From the NCBI GenBank assembly GCA_030148775.1, contig JASBST010000011.1, positions 1-64,000 of the forward strand: a stretch of DNA of 64,000 nt, in the 5' to 3' direction. The stretch is from Thiogranum sp. (GTDB taxonomy: Bacteria; Pseudomonadota; Gammaproteobacteria; DSM-19610). Position numbers and translations under genes: made by a program. This document shows positions 19,654 to 29,648 of this stretch, in pieces (positions within the stretch are counted from its first letter, which is position 1; every line of letters starts with the position of its first letter). The notes under the pieces were generated by a model. That model saw only the letters and a program-made list of their open reading frames with translations, made no database searches and was not told where the DNA came from.

Positions 19654-21369
19654 TCAATCCGCCCGGCTCGTCTGTTGCCGCAGAAACTCCAGAATCTGCT
19701 CGCGCGCGACCTCCTGATTGTCGCTACCGCGGCGGGCTTTGTACTCGACCAGACCCTTATCGAGGTTTTTCTCACCAATCACCACCCTGTGGGGAATACC
19801 GATGAGTTCCATATCGGCAAACATGACGCCGGGCCTTACATCGCGGTCGTCCCAGAGCACGTCGAGCCCGGCGCCGTGCAGCTGCGCGTACAGCTCCGCG
19901 CAGGCTTCGCGCACCCGCTGCGATTTTTTCTGGTTCATGCCGAGGACCGCCACCTGGAACGGCGCCAGTGCCTCGGGCCATATAATCCCTTTGTCGTCAT
20001 GGTTTTGTTCGATGGCGGCGGCCACCACCCGGGACACACCGATGCCGTAACAGCCCATGGTGACGACGATGTCCTTGCCGTTTTCATCCAGCACGCTGGC
20101 ATTCATGGCGCGGCTGTACTTGTCTCCGAGCTGGAAAATGTGCCCCACTTCGATGCCACGGGCGATACGCACCTCGCCCTGGCCGTCCGGGCTGGGATCG
20201 CCGGCCTGCAAATTGCGCAGATCGGCGGTAGCCGGTTCCGGACAGTCGCGGCCCCAGTTGGCGCCGCGCAAGTGCTGCCCGTCCTGATTCGCGCCGCAGA
20301 CAAAATCCGCCAGATGGGCGGCGGCGTGGTCGGCGATCAGTGGCACCTTCAGCGCCACCGGACCGATCGAACCCGGCGGGCAGCCCACGGCCGCCTGGAT
20401 CTCGGCGTCGCTGGCGAAGCTCAGCGGCTGTGCGATCTGTTCCAGCTTTTCCGCTTTCACCGTGTTCAGGGTGTGATCGCCGCGCAGGCAGAGGGCGATC
20501 ACGCCACCGTCGCGGCTTTTCACCAGCAGCGTTTTCAGGCATTGCGTCGGCGCGACGTTCAGCGTCGCGGCCAATTCGTCGATGCTGTGCACGCCCGGGG
20601 TGGCCACGGTTTCCAGCGCCGCGCTTGCCGGCGGGCGTTCGGTCGTGGGCGCCAGCGCTTCGGCCAGCTCCAGATTGGCGGCGTAGTCGCTGGCGCTGGA
20701 AAAGACGATGGCGTCTTCGCCGGAATCGGCCAGCACATGGAACTCGTGCGAATGTGCCCCGCCGATGGCGCCGCTGTCGGCGCGCACGGCCCGGAAACCC
20801 AGGCCCAGGCGGGTGAAAATGCGCGAGTAGGTGTCGTACATGACCTGATAGGTCTGGTCCAGCGAAGCCTGGTCGAGATGAAAGGAATAGGCGTCCTTCA
20901 TCAGGAATTCGCGCGCGCGCATGACGCCAAAACGGGGCCGGACTTCGTCGCGGAATTTGGTCTGGATCTGATAGTAGTTCAGCGGCAGCTGCTTGTAGCT
21001 GCGCACTTCGCGACGCAACAGATCGGTGATGATCTCCTCGTGCGTGGGACCGAAGCAAAATTCGCGCTGATGGCGGTCGCGCAGGCGCAGCAGCTCCGGT
21101 CCGTATCGTTCCCAGCGGCCGGATTCCTGCCACAGTTCCGCCGGCTGCACCGCCGGCATGAGCAGCTCGAGCGCGCCGGCGCGGTCCATCTCCTCGCGCA
21201 CCACCGCTTCGGCTTTGCGCAGCACCCGCAGGCCCAGCGGCAGCCAGCTGTAGATGCCGCTGGCGGTCTTGCGGATCATGCCGGCGCGCAGCATCAGCTG
21301 GTGACTGACGATTTCAGCGTCGGCGGGGGTTTCCTTCGCCGTGGCGAGGGGGAACTGTGAGACTTTCAT
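19654..21369 (-). CDS. proS: Prolyl-tRNA synthetase
   Basis: 571-aa class IIa aminoacyl-tRNA synthetase of the bacterial type with the editing (INS) domain inserted between motifs 2 and 3. Motif 1 region contains [20 protein letters not shown]; motif 2 is [20 protein letters not shown]; motif 3 lies in [20 protein letters not shown]. The C-terminal anticodon-binding domain ends near [20 protein letters not shown]. Length fits the 570-residue bacterial form. The ATG at 21369 is the family start ([20 protein letters not shown]). Confidence 0.96.
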   Translation of the reverse strand: MKVSQFPLATAKETPADAEIVSHQLMLRAGMIRKTASGIYSWLPLGLRVLRKAEAVVREEMDRAGALELLMPAVQPAELWQESGRWERYGPELLRLRDRHQREFCFGPTHEEIITDLLRREVRSYKQLPLNYYQIQTKFRDEVRPRFGVMRAREFLMKDAYSFHLDQASLDQTYQVMYDTYSRIFTRLGLGFRAVRADSGAIGGAHSHEFHVLADSGEDAIVFSSASDYAANLELAEALAPTTERPPASAALETVATPGVHSIDELAATLNVAPTQCLKTLLVKSRDGGVIALCLRGDHTLNTVKAEKLEQIAQPLSFASDAEIQAAVGCPPGSIGPVALKVPLIADHAAAHLADFVCGANQDGQHLRGANWGRDCPEPATADLRNLQAGDPSPDGQGEVRIARGIEVGHIFQLGDKYSRAMNASVLDENGKDIVVTMGCYGIGVSRVVAAAIEQNHDDKGIIWPEALAPFQVAVLGMNQKKSQRVREACAELYAQLHGAGLDVLWDDRDVRPGVMFADMELIGIPHRVVIGEKNLDKGLVEYKARRGSDNQEVAREQILEFLRQQTSRAD

Positions 21370-21436
21370 ATTGATTCTGGGCCATTTTTCTGTCGAGCCC
21401 GGAATTCTAAGCGCAGCCGGGGTCCGAGTACAGTGA

Positions 21437-21778
21437 CTAGAAGGTGGCGCCGTTCCAGCCCCACAGATGGCGTTGGGCGTTGGCGAACTCTATATACACC
21501 CGCTCGGCGGCAACGCCCAGATGTTCGCCGATCAGCTGCGCCAGCGCGGCGGAGAATTCGCCGCTGCGGTTCTCGGGCAGGCCGATGCTTTTGAGCTCCA
21601 GATACGCCAGCGGCGCGTCGCTGGCGGCGAAACGCATGTTGGGATTGTGTTCCACGCTCACCATGACGTAGCGTTCGGGCTTGCCCAGCATGGCGGCGAC
21701 GGTGCTCGAGGCGGCGCTCGCCAGCGCTTGGCCGCCGGACGCCGTGTCTACATTGGTCTGGATTCTCAGCAGGGGCAT
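21437..21778 (-). CDS. Phenylpyruvate tautomerase/MIF-related protein
   Basis: 113-aa member of the MIF/tautomerase superfamily. Starting at 21778 puts the catalytic proline directly after the initiator Met ([10 protein letters not shown]). The family pattern continues with [19 protein letters not shown] and YLELKSIGL, ending [20 protein letters not shown]. The longer frame to 21934 overlaps the DUF4124 gene and would bury the proline. Bacterial MIF-like proteins have tautomerase activity, but the physiological substrate is unknown. Confidence 0.88.
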   Translation of the reverse strand: MPLLRIQTNVDTASGGQALASAASSTVAAMLGKPERYVMVSVEHNPNMRFAASDAPLAYLELKSIGLPENRSGEFSAALAQLIGEHLGVAAERVYIEFANAQRHLWGWNGATF

Positions 21779-21782
21779 GGCG

Positions 21783-22232
21783 CTACTGCGGGTCGCAAAA
21801 GGTCTTCTCGGCCCGACGGTTTTTTTCCAGTTCGCGCTGCACGAAAGCGTCGTCCATCGCCTGGTAGCTGCCGTCGGGCATCTTGACCCGATGATGACCG
21901 CCTTTGCCCAGCAGCGCGATATTCTTGCGCGCATTGTCGCAATAGCGTTTACGCTGCGCGGCGTTCTGTTGTTTCTGCTGCGTCTCGGTCTCGCGCTGCG
22001 TTTGTTCGTCCTGGCGCTTTTCGAGTGCTTCGAGCCGCTCGCCAGGGGTCGCGTTCGCTGGCGGGGGGGGCGCTGGCGCGGGCGCGCGCTTCAGGCGTTC
22101 GGCCTCGACCCCGGGCGGCGGGCGCTGGCCGTATTGGGTGCGGCCCTGCGCGTCGGTCCATTTGAACATTTCGGCGCCCCAGGCGTTTACGGCCAACAGG
22201 AGCAGGAACGGAAAAAAGGCGGCTGGTCGCAT
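21783..22232 (-). CDS. DUF4124 domain-containing secreted protein
   Basis: 149-aa protein with a signal peptide (AAFFPFLLLLAVNAWGA) followed directly by the DUF4124 motif MFKWTDAQGRTQYGQRPPP. The middle is a charged, probably coiled region (RLEALEKRQDEQTQRETETQ). Periplasmic DUF4124 proteins are common in gammaproteobacteria and their function is unknown. It is followed after 4 bp by the tautomerase gene, so the two are probably co-transcribed. It is divergent from the ilv operon. Confidence 0.85.
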   Translation of the reverse strand: MRPAAFFPFLLLLAVNAWGAEMFKWTDAQGRTQYGQRPPPGVEAERLKRAPAPAPPPPANATPGERLEALEKRQDEQTQRETETQQKQQNAAQRKRYCDNARKNIALLGKGGHHRVKMPDGSYQAMDDAFVQRELEKNRRAEKTFCDPQ

Positions 22233-22379
22233 GGCGATCCCCGATTGCTGTTATGATTTCCGATACTTACCATGGTCCCGGGGCGGTCGACAAGGGCGCG
22301 GGCCACAGTTTTGCCGCCGCGCCGCGGGCCGGCGGGCCATGGCGGCGAGCCGATAGAGACTGGATTCCACGTCCTATCG

Positions 22380-22454
22380 ATGGCAATATTAGTCAGTTCT
22401 AACTCTGACATTGTGCATGTGCCCGATATACGGGCTTTTTTTTCTGGTTTTTAG
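22380..22454 (+). CDS. Possible ilv leader peptide
   Basis: A 24-codon frame starting at 22380 reads [20 protein letters not shown] and then FSGF before a TAG. Seven of the 24 residues are Ile, Leu or Val, including a consecutive Ile-Leu-Val at positions 3-5. It overlaps the terminator hairpin at 22421-22443, which precedes ilvI. This is the expected composition of an attenuation leader peptide, but there is no strong ribosome site. The frame also runs through the hairpin rather than ending before it, so I hold it as tentative. Confidence 0.35.
   Translation: MAILVSSNSDIVHVPDIRAFFSGF
22421..22443 (+). terminator. Intrinsic terminator in the ilv leader (attenuator)
   Basis: GCCCG at 22421-22425 pairs with CGGGC at 22431-22435 around ATATA, followed by eight T residues (22436-22443). 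The gene to the left (DUF4124) is divergent, so no upstream transcript needs terminating. The structure can only act on transcripts heading into ilvI, as in branched-chain amino acid attenuation. Two upstream CGGGC copies (about 22324-22338) could pair with the 5' arm as an antiterminator. Confidence 0.72.
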
Positions 22455-22474
22455 CACCCGGGAGACGACAAGCG

Positions 22475-24169
22475 GTGGAGCTGACAGGCGCTGACATTTT
22501 CGTGCGCTGCCTTGCGGAAGAGGGCGTTGAATTCGTATTCGGTTATCCCGGCGGAGCCGTGCTGCCGATTTATGACGCGCTCTATCAGCAGGACAAGGTG
22601 CAGCATATCCTGGTGCGCCACGAACAGGCCGCCACGCATGCCGCCGACGGCTATGCGCGCGCCACCGGCAGGCCCGGTGTGGTCCTGGTGACCTCCGGTC
22701 CCGGGGCGACCAACGCCGTGACCGGCATCGCCACCGCCTATATGGATTCCATTCCCATGGTGGCCTTCACCGGTCAGGTACCTACGGCCATGATCGGCAA
22801 CGATGCTTTTCAGGAAGTCGACAATGTCGGCATCACCCGCCCCTGCGTGAAACACAATTTCCTCGTCAAGGACGTCAAGGATCTGGCCGAGACGATCAAA
22901 AAGGCGTTCTATATCGCCACTACCGGCAGACCCGGCCCGGTGGTGGTGGATATCCCCAAGGATATCAGCACGCACAAGACGGAGTACAAATATCCGCGGC
23001 GCATCAGTATGCGTTCCTACAGCCCGGTGACGCGCGGTCATCCGCGTCAGATCAAGAAGGCGATCGAACTGATGCTGACCGCGAAGCGGCCGATGCTGTA
23101 CACCGGCGGCGGTGTGGTGCTGTCGAACGCCAGCAAGTCGCTGACCGAGTTTGCGCGCAAGTTGGGCTATCCGATCACCAATACGCTGATGGGGCTGGGC
23201 GCCTATCCGGCGACCGACCGGCAGTTTCTGGGCATGCTCGGGATGCACGGCACCTACGAAGCCAACATGGCGATGCACAATTGCGACGTGCTGATCGCCG
23301 TCGGCGCGCGTTTCGACGACCGCGTGGTGGGCAACGTGGAAAAATTCTGTCCCACGGCGCGCATTGTCCACATCGATATCGATCCCGCGAGTATTTCCAA
23401 GACGGTCAAGGTCGACGTGCCGATTGTCGGGCCGGTCGACCAGGTGCTCAAGGAGATGCTCAAGCTGCTCAAGGAAAGCGGCGAAACACCCGACGCCGCC
23501 GCGATGAAGGCGTGGTGGAAGCAGATCGAGGAATGGCGCGCCATGGACTGCCTGAAGTACAAGCAGGACGACGAGGTGATCAAGCCGCAGTATGTGGTCG
23601 AAACCCTGTACAAGGTGACCGGCGGCGGCGCTTATGTGACCTCCGACGTGGGCCAGCACCAGATGTTCGCGGCGCAGTTCTACAAGTTCGATCAGCCCAA
23701 CCGCTGGATCAACTCCGGTGGCCTGGGCACCATGGGTTTCGGTTTTCCGGCCGCCATGGGTGTGCAATTCGCCTTTCCGGACGAAACCGTCGCCTGTATC
23801 ACGGGCGAGGGCAGCATCCAGATGTGCATTCAGGAGCTGTCGACCTGTCGCCAGTACTCGCTGCCGATCAAGATCATTAATCTCAATAACGGCTATCTGG
23901 GCATGGTGCGGCAGTGGCAGGAATTCTTCTACCAGGGCCGCTACGCCATGTCGTACATGGAATCGCTGCCGGATTTCGTCAAACTTGCCGAGAGCTACGG
24001 TCATGTTGGTATGCAGATCACCCGGCCGGCCGACGTCGAGGGGGCGCTGAAAGAGGCCATGGCGATGAAGGACCGGCTGGTGTTCATGGATTTTCTCACC
24101 GACAAGACCGAGAACGTCTACCCCATGGTACCGGCCGGTTCCGGCCAGAATGAAATGATCCTGGTGTAG
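22475..24169 (+). CDS. ilvI: Acetolactate synthase large subunit
   Basis: 564-aa ThDP-dependent catalytic subunit that makes acetolactate or acetohydroxybutyrate, first step of Val/Leu/Ile synthesis. The N-terminal domain has [16 protein letters not shown] and [19 protein letters not shown] with the ThDP-activating Glu. [20 protein letters not shown] is a family motif, and the ThDP-binding motif starts GEGSIQM and ends LNNGYLG. Glu in place of the usual GDG Asp is, to my knowledge, normal for this proteobacterial subgroup. The start is GTG at 22475. ilvH follows after 4 bp. Confidence 0.95.
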   Translation: MELTGADIFVRCLAEEGVEFVFGYPGGAVLPIYDALYQQDKVQHILVRHEQAATHAADGYARATGRPGVVLVTSGPGATNAVTGIATAYMDSIPMVAFTGQVPTAMIGNDAFQEVDNVGITRPCVKHNFLVKDVKDLAETIKKAFYIATTGRPGPVVVDIPKDISTHKTEYKYPRRISMRSYSPVTRGHPRQIKKAIELMLTAKRPMLYTGGGVVLSNASKSLTEFARKLGYPITNTLMGLGAYPATDRQFLGMLGMHGTYEANMAMHNCDVLIAVGARFDDRVVGNVEKFCPTARIVHIDIDPASISKTVKVDVPIVGPVDQVLKEMLKLLKESGETPDAAAMKAWWKQIEEWRAMDCLKYKQDDEVIKPQYVVETLYKVTGGGAYVTSDVGQHQMFAAQFYKFDQPNRWINSGGLGTMGFGFPAAMGVQFAFPDETVACITGEGSIQMCIQELSTCRQYSLPIKIINLNNGYLGMVRQWQEFFYQGRYAMSYMESLPDFVKLAESYGHVGMQITRPADVEGALKEAMAMKDRLVFMDFLTDKTENVYPMVPAGSGQNEMILV

Positions 24170-24173
24170 CCCG

Positions 24174-25719
<1,546 letters not shown>

Positions 25720-25726
25720 GGTTACG

Positions 25727-25746
25727 GGCCGCCGTCACCGGCGGCC
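25727..25746 (+). other. Intercistronic hairpin between ilvC and the psd-like gene
   Basis: GGCCGCCG at 25727-25734 pairs perfectly with CGGCGGCC at 25739-25746 around TCAC. No T-run follows, so it is not a classical terminator. It sits 7 nt before the next start codon, where a ribosome site should be. It could lower expression of the psd-like gene or protect the ilv mRNA 3' end. Confidence 0.5.
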
Positions 25747-25753
25747 GATCGCT

Positions 25754-26371
25754 ATGGCTGCAGGCCGCTATCCTTATTTCTCCCGAGTCGGTTGGCCGCC
25801 GCTGCTGGCTCTGATCGCCTTGGCGCTGTTGGTCGGGAAGCTGGCGGGATGGGGTTGGTCGCTGCCGTTCTGGCTGGCCTGCGTGATCGTGATTTATCTT
25901 TATCGCGATCCCCACCGGGAAATCCCCTCCAGTCCGCTGGCGGTGGTCAGTCCGGCCGACGGGGTGGTCCGATCGGTCGACGAAATCAACGATCCGTATC
26001 TGGAACGTGACGCGGTGCGCCTGGACATCCAGATGAGCCATGCCGGCGTATACAGTACGCGCAGTCCGGTGGAGGGCAAGATTCTGGAGCCGAAGAACTC
26101 CGTCAACGGCGACGATCAGCCCCATGGCGTCTGGCTCAAAACCGACGAAGACGACGATCTGGTGGTGGTCATGCACCGGGGGCTGTTGCGGAATCTGCCG
26201 CGTTGTTACGTGCGCGTCGGCGAACGTGTGGGCCAGGGGCAGCGTTGCGGCTATATTCAGACCGGCGGGCGGGTCGAGGTCTACCTGCCACGTCACAGCC
26301 GGGTGCAGGTCAGCAGCGGTTCGCGCGTCAAGGCCGGATCTGATGTAATAGCCACACTGGTGCACAAGTAG
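25754..26371 (+). CDS. Short-form phosphatidylserine decarboxylase homologue lacking catalytic residues
   Basis: 205-aa membrane protein related to the short phosphatidylserine decarboxylase proenzymes. Two helices at about residues 15-53 lead into YLYRDPHREIP and the conserved SPADGVV. Active members self-cleave at a Gly-Ser pair (typically FGSRVDVYLP), the Ser becoming the pyruvoyl cofactor. Here the same place reads TGGRVEVYLP, with Gly at 172 instead of Ser. The conserved His in the upstream DVHVNR-type motif is also replaced (GVYSTR, Tyr100). Pyruvoyl formation therefore looks impossible, so it is probably a pseudoenzyme or of changed function. It lies between ilvC and pssA, the usual place for psd. 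Confidence 0.75.
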   Translation: MAAGRYPYFSRVGWPPLLALIALALLVGKLAGWGWSLPFWLACVIVIYLYRDPHREIPSSPLAVVSPADGVVRSVDEINDPYLERDAVRLDIQMSHAGVYSTRSPVEGKILEPKNSVNGDDQPHGVWLKTDEDDDLVVVMHRGLLRNLPRCYVRVGERVGQGQRCGYIQTGGRVEVYLPRHSRVQVSSGSRVKAGSDVIATLVHK

Positions 26372-26409
26372 CCGGTTTTCCATTTTCAGGCCGAGGCGAG
26401 TTTCCTACC

Positions 26410-27189
26410 ATGGACGAACCCGAAGAGCAGCAACCCCGTAGACGCGGCATTTATCTCTTGCCCAATCTGTTCACTACAGCCGGTCTGTTCGCAGGGTTTT
26501 ATGCCATTGTCGCGGCCATGAGCGATAACTTCACCGCCGCGGCCATCGCCATCTTTGTCGCCATGCTGATGGACGGGATCGACGGGCGGGTTGCGCGCCT
26601 GACCAACACCACCAGCGAATTCGGCGTGCAGTACGACAGTTTGTCCGACATGGTGTGCTTTGGTCTGGCGCCGTCGCTGGTGGTGTTCGAGTGGGCCTTG
26701 CGCAGCATGATCGAGCACGGCTGGATCTGGTCGAAGCTCGGCTGGCTGGCGGCCTTTATTTTCACCGCCGGCGCGGCGCTGCGGCTGGCGCGTTTCAATA
26801 CCCAGGTCGGCAACGCCGACAAACGCTATTTTCAGGGGTTGCCGAGTCCATCGGCGGCGGCGGTGCTCGCCGGGCTGGTCTAGTTCAGCGAGGACAACGG
26901 GCTGGATGGCAGCAGCATGTGGGTAATCGGCGCGTTGCTTACGGCCGCCATGGGCCTGTTGATGGTAAGCAACGTGCGCTATTACAGTTTCAAGGAAATT
27001 GATTTTCGCAACCGGGTTCCGTTCGTGGCGCTGGTGATTGCGGTGCTGGTGCTGGTGGTGATTTCCAGTCATCCGCCGAGCGTGTTGTTTTTCGGTTTTC
27101 TGATTTACGTGATTTCCGGGCCGGTGCTGACCCTGCACCAGGTGCGTCAGCGTCGCCGGCAGCGCAAGGAACAGGCCTCCCAACCCTGA
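26410..27189 (+). pseudogene. pssA: CDP-diacylglycerol-serine O-phosphatidyltransferase, interrupted by TAG
   Basis: Membrane enzyme family that makes phosphatidylserine from CDP-diacylglycerol and serine. The CDP-alcohol phosphotransferase motif is intact (DGRVARLTNTTSEFGVQYDS, then LSD). After LPSPSAAAVLAGLV at residue 157 the codon at 26881-26883 is TAG. The same frame then continues for 102 residues with good membrane helices (WVIGALLTAAMGLLMV and VALVIAVLVLVVIS) to 27189. Homologues usually have Trp after AGLV, so TGG to TAG by one G-to-A change explains it. The 157-aa product would keep the catalytic motif but lose the last helices. Confidence 0.82.
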
Positions 27190-27234
27190 TTGCTGTCGCA
27201 TCAGCTCCTGCGTAGACCGTAGTCGCCCCGCCAT

Positions 27235-27855
27235 TCAGTGCCGCCGCTCCAGCATCCCTTCGCGTTCCAGAAATGCGACGACTATGTTCAACCCTTCGCG
27301 GTTCTTCAGCTGCGTGAACACAAACGGCCGGTCGCCGCGCATGCGCTCGCTGTCGACTTTCATGACTTCGAGCGAGGCGCCAACCATGTCGGCAAGGTCG
27401 ATTTTGTTGATGACCAACAGATCTGAGCGGGTGATGCCGGGACCACCCTTGCGGGGGATTTTCTCTCCGGCGGCGACGTCTATGACATAGATGGTGAGAT
27501 CCGCCAGTTCCGGACTGAAGGTGGCGCTGAGGTTATCACCGCCACTTTCAATAAAGACTACATCCAGATCCGTGAACTTCCGCGTCAGATCCTCGACCGC
27601 CGCCAGGTTCATGGAGGCATCCTCGCGAATAGCGGTATGCGGACAGCCTCCGGTCTCGACACCGACGATGCGCTGCGCGTCCAGCGCCTGTGACTCGGTA
27701 AGAATGCGTTGGTCCTCGCGGGTATAAATGTCGTTGGTGACCACGGCGATGTTGTAGTTCTCGCGCATGGCTTTACACAGTTGTTCCAATAGGGCGGTCT
27801 TGCCGGAGCCCACCGGGCCGCCGACTCCGACGCGCAGTGGCGTAGAACGTGTCAT
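27235..27855 (-). CDS. ureG: Urease accessory GTPase UreG
   Basis: 206-aa SIMIBI GTPase that delivers nickel to urease with UreF and UreD/UreH. The P-loop is [15 protein letters not shown], the nickel-binding motif is [13 protein letters not shown], and [18 protein letters not shown] and [11 protein letters not shown] complete the GTPase signature. It is the last gene of the urease operon, 12 bp after ureF, and converges on pssA. Confidence 0.96.
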   Translation of the reverse strand: MTRSTPLRVGVGGPVGSGKTALLEQLCKAMRENYNIAVVTNDIYTREDQRILTESQALDAQRIVGVETGGCPHTAIREDASMNLAAVEDLTRKFTDLDVVFIESGGDNLSATFSPELADLTIYVIDVAAGEKIPRKGGPGITRSDLLVINKIDLADMVGASLEVMKVDSERMRGDRPFVFTQLKNREGLNIVVAFLEREGMLERRH

Positions 27856-27867
27856 TTTATCTCCTGA

Positions 27868-28596
27868 TCATGATCTGAATAAGCGGCTGTACTGGGTTTC
27901 ATGCAGGCTACTGGCGATGGCCAGTGCCGGCGTACTGGCGCCGATGGCGCTATCTTCAGTCGTGGCGGCCTGTTCGACGATAACGCCAATATCGGTACTC
28001 AATTCAAACAGCAAACGCTGTCCCCCGGTCTGTCCCAGTGGCACCAGTTTGATCGCGGCGGCCACCGCATTTTCCAGCCAGCTCCAGGTATAGCCCTGGA
28101 GTAGATCCGTCAGTTGGATATGCCAGTGCTTGGCCGCCAAAGCATAGCCGGCCAACTGGCATTGCCGCAGCGCATCGCGCCAGTCTTCAAGTTCACGCCG
28201 GTGTTCGCGGTCGGCCAGATTTACCAGCACGGCATCCAACGCCCGGGCGCGCTGCGTCTCCTCATCGCGCAGCTCTGAAGTTTCCCTATTGGCATACAGC
28301 CAGTGGCTCCAGTAGTGAAACATTTCGTGGTTATCTCCTTTCGCGGCTTCATAGAGCCGGATCAGCACGGGCAGTTCAAGGCATCGCAAGTTGCCGCTTA
28401 AAACCGATTGCAGCCAGCGCCGGGTATCGCCCTGATTCCGCACCCAGCCGCACTCGACCGCCCATTCCAGGCCCTGGGAATAGGTAAATGCGCCGGTGGG
28501 CAGGGCGGGGCTGATGAGTTGCAGCAAACGCAAACCAGGCAGGCATGAGTCGGACAAACTAAGGCCGTCACCAGATCGATAAAATGTCTTCGTCAT
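27868..28596 (-). CDS. ureF: Urease accessory protein UreF
   Basis: 242-aa all-helical accessory protein that gates GTP hydrolysis by UreG during nickel insertion. LLQLISPALPTGAFTYSQGL and EWAVECGWV are the UreF signature near the N-terminus; GQTGGQRLLFEL is the conserved C-terminal segment. The start ATG at 28596 overlaps the stop of the upstream hupE/ureJ gene by 4 bp. Confidence 0.94.
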   Translation of the reverse strand: MTKTFYRSGDGLSLSDSCLPGLRLLQLISPALPTGAFTYSQGLEWAVECGWVRNQGDTRRWLQSVLSGNLRCLELPVLIRLYEAAKGDNHEMFHYWSHWLYANRETSELRDEETQRARALDAVLVNLADREHRRELEDWRDALRQCQLAGYALAAKHWHIQLTDLLQGYTWSWLENAVAAAIKLVPLGQTGGQRLLFELSTDIGVIVEQAATTEDSAIGASTPALAIASSLHETQYSRLFRS

Positions 28597-29144
28597 TCAG
28601 ATGCACGGAGCCCAAAAAGCTCCGTCGCGCCGGATTCTGATCTGCGCGGGGTCGAAGCGCGGTGGGAAATCAACGCACACAGCCCCAGTATGAATGCGGA
28701 AGTCACCAGAAATCCGATCACGAACGAGCCCGTCATTCCACTGGCCTCGGTCCCGTGTGCCCAGCCGTGGGCAAGCATGAATAGTCCCATGGTTGCAATT
28801 GCCAGGTTCAGTCTGCCGGGTTGCCTGATCCATTGGAAGGCAATCGCGATTGGCACCGACAGTAACAGCGTAGTTTCAACCGCCGCCTGCGCCCCGGTTA
28901 AAATTCCGCCCACGGCGCCTAGTGCCAGTGCGCAGATCAAGCCCGCTACCGCCAAGTGCCTGCTCTTGGTCATCCGCCCGATCATAAAACCGGATAGCAT
29001 CAGGGCGGCGAGATGGTCGAGCCCGTTAAGCGGATGGGTCAGTCCGGCGAAGATGCCCGCCGCCATGGCGCCCTCATGTGCCTGCGCCAGCGACGCCGCC
29101 AGGCAGGCGGCAAGCCCGATAATCGTTTTAAAGGCTGTTTTCAT
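28593..29144 (-). CDS. ureJ: HupE/UreJ family nickel transport-related membrane protein
   Basis: 183-aa inner-membrane protein of the HupE/UreJ family, with a signal-like N-terminus (TIIGLAACLAASLAQA) followed by the family motif HEGAMAAGIFAGLTHPLNGL and DHLAALMLSGFMIG, then more hydrophobic helices. HupE is a nickel transporter in hydrogenase systems; UreJ is presumed to serve urease. The ATG at 29144 follows GAGGAGCTAT; the frame to 29246 overlaps ureE and is not used. Confidence 0.88.
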   Translation of the reverse strand: MKTAFKTIIGLAACLAASLAQAHEGAMAAGIFAGLTHPLNGLDHLAALMLSGFMIGRMTKSRHLAVAGLICALALGAVGGILTGAQAAVETTLLLSVPIAIAFQWIRQPGRLNLAIATMGLFMLAHGWAHGTEASGMTGSFVIGFLVTSAFILGLCALISHRASTPRRSESGATELFGLRASE

Positions 29145-29157
29145 GGATAGCTCCTCG

Positions 29158-29640
29158 TCATTGATCGGATGTATGTGGGAGAGTGTGTTCGTGTGCGTGA
29201 CGATGCCCATGCGCGGCTTGCTGGTAGGCGCCGGCTTCGGGTTCAAAGGCTGCTTGTTCGACTACAGGTTCCAGCCCCATCTGGCGCAACATCTCATCGA
29301 GAACATGGTCGTGCAGGTAACGCAGCATCCCCGATTCCACCTGTAACGGAACGTGGCGGTTGCCCAAGTGATAAGCTGCACGCGCCAGGCCGGCGAGGTC
29401 ACGGCAGTACACCGTGGTTACCTTTTCTTTGGCGGCAATGATTTCGACCACGACCCGTCCGTCGTCACTGGTCAGCCTGTCGCCCCCGCGCAGTAACGTG
29501 CCGCGAGGCAGGAACAAAGCGGTGTCACGGCCATCGTCCAGGGTGACGCGCAGTCGGCTGCGCACGCGTTGATCGATTGACAGAGTCACATAACCGTCAG
29601 GCTTGCGACTGTTGTCGATAATCTGCGTGAGTTCTAGCAT
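29158..29640 (-). CDS. ureE: Urease accessory nickel metallochaperone UreE
   Basis: 160-aa metallochaperone. The N-terminal peptide-binding domain ends near FLPRGTLLRGGDRLTSDDGR, and the metal-binding domain contains AYHLGNRHVPLQVE. The C-terminus is His-rich (HGHRHAHEHTLPHTSDQ), the nickel-storage tail. I use the ATG at 29640, 8 bp after the ureC stop; a TTG four codons earlier (29652) overlaps ureC. Confidence 0.93.
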   Translation of the reverse strand: MLELTQIIDNSRKPDGYVTLSIDQRVRSRLRVTLDDGRDTALFLPRGTLLRGGDRLTSDDGRVVVEIIAAKEKVTTVYCRDLAGLARAAYHLGNRHVPLQVESGMLRYLHDHVLDEMLRQMGLEPVVEQAAFEPEAGAYQQAAHGHRHAHEHTLPHTSDQ

Positions 29641-29648
29641 TGTCGCTT

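Noticed and set aside
19516-21360. 614-codon open frame on the plus strand opposite proS
   Set aside because: Antisense shadow; all class II synthetase motifs are on the minus strand, and the plus-strand product is low-complexity His/Gln/Arg-rich.
23797-23890. Glu instead of Asp in the ThDP motif of acetolactate synthase (GEGSIQM)
   Set aside because: First looked like a lost cofactor ligand, but to my knowledge GEG is normal in this proteobacterial subgroup of IlvI.
26881-26883. TAG in pssA as evidence of an alternative code
   Set aside because: TAG is used as an ordinary stop, for example at the end of ilvI (24167-24169), so a nonsense mutation or base error is the simpler reading.
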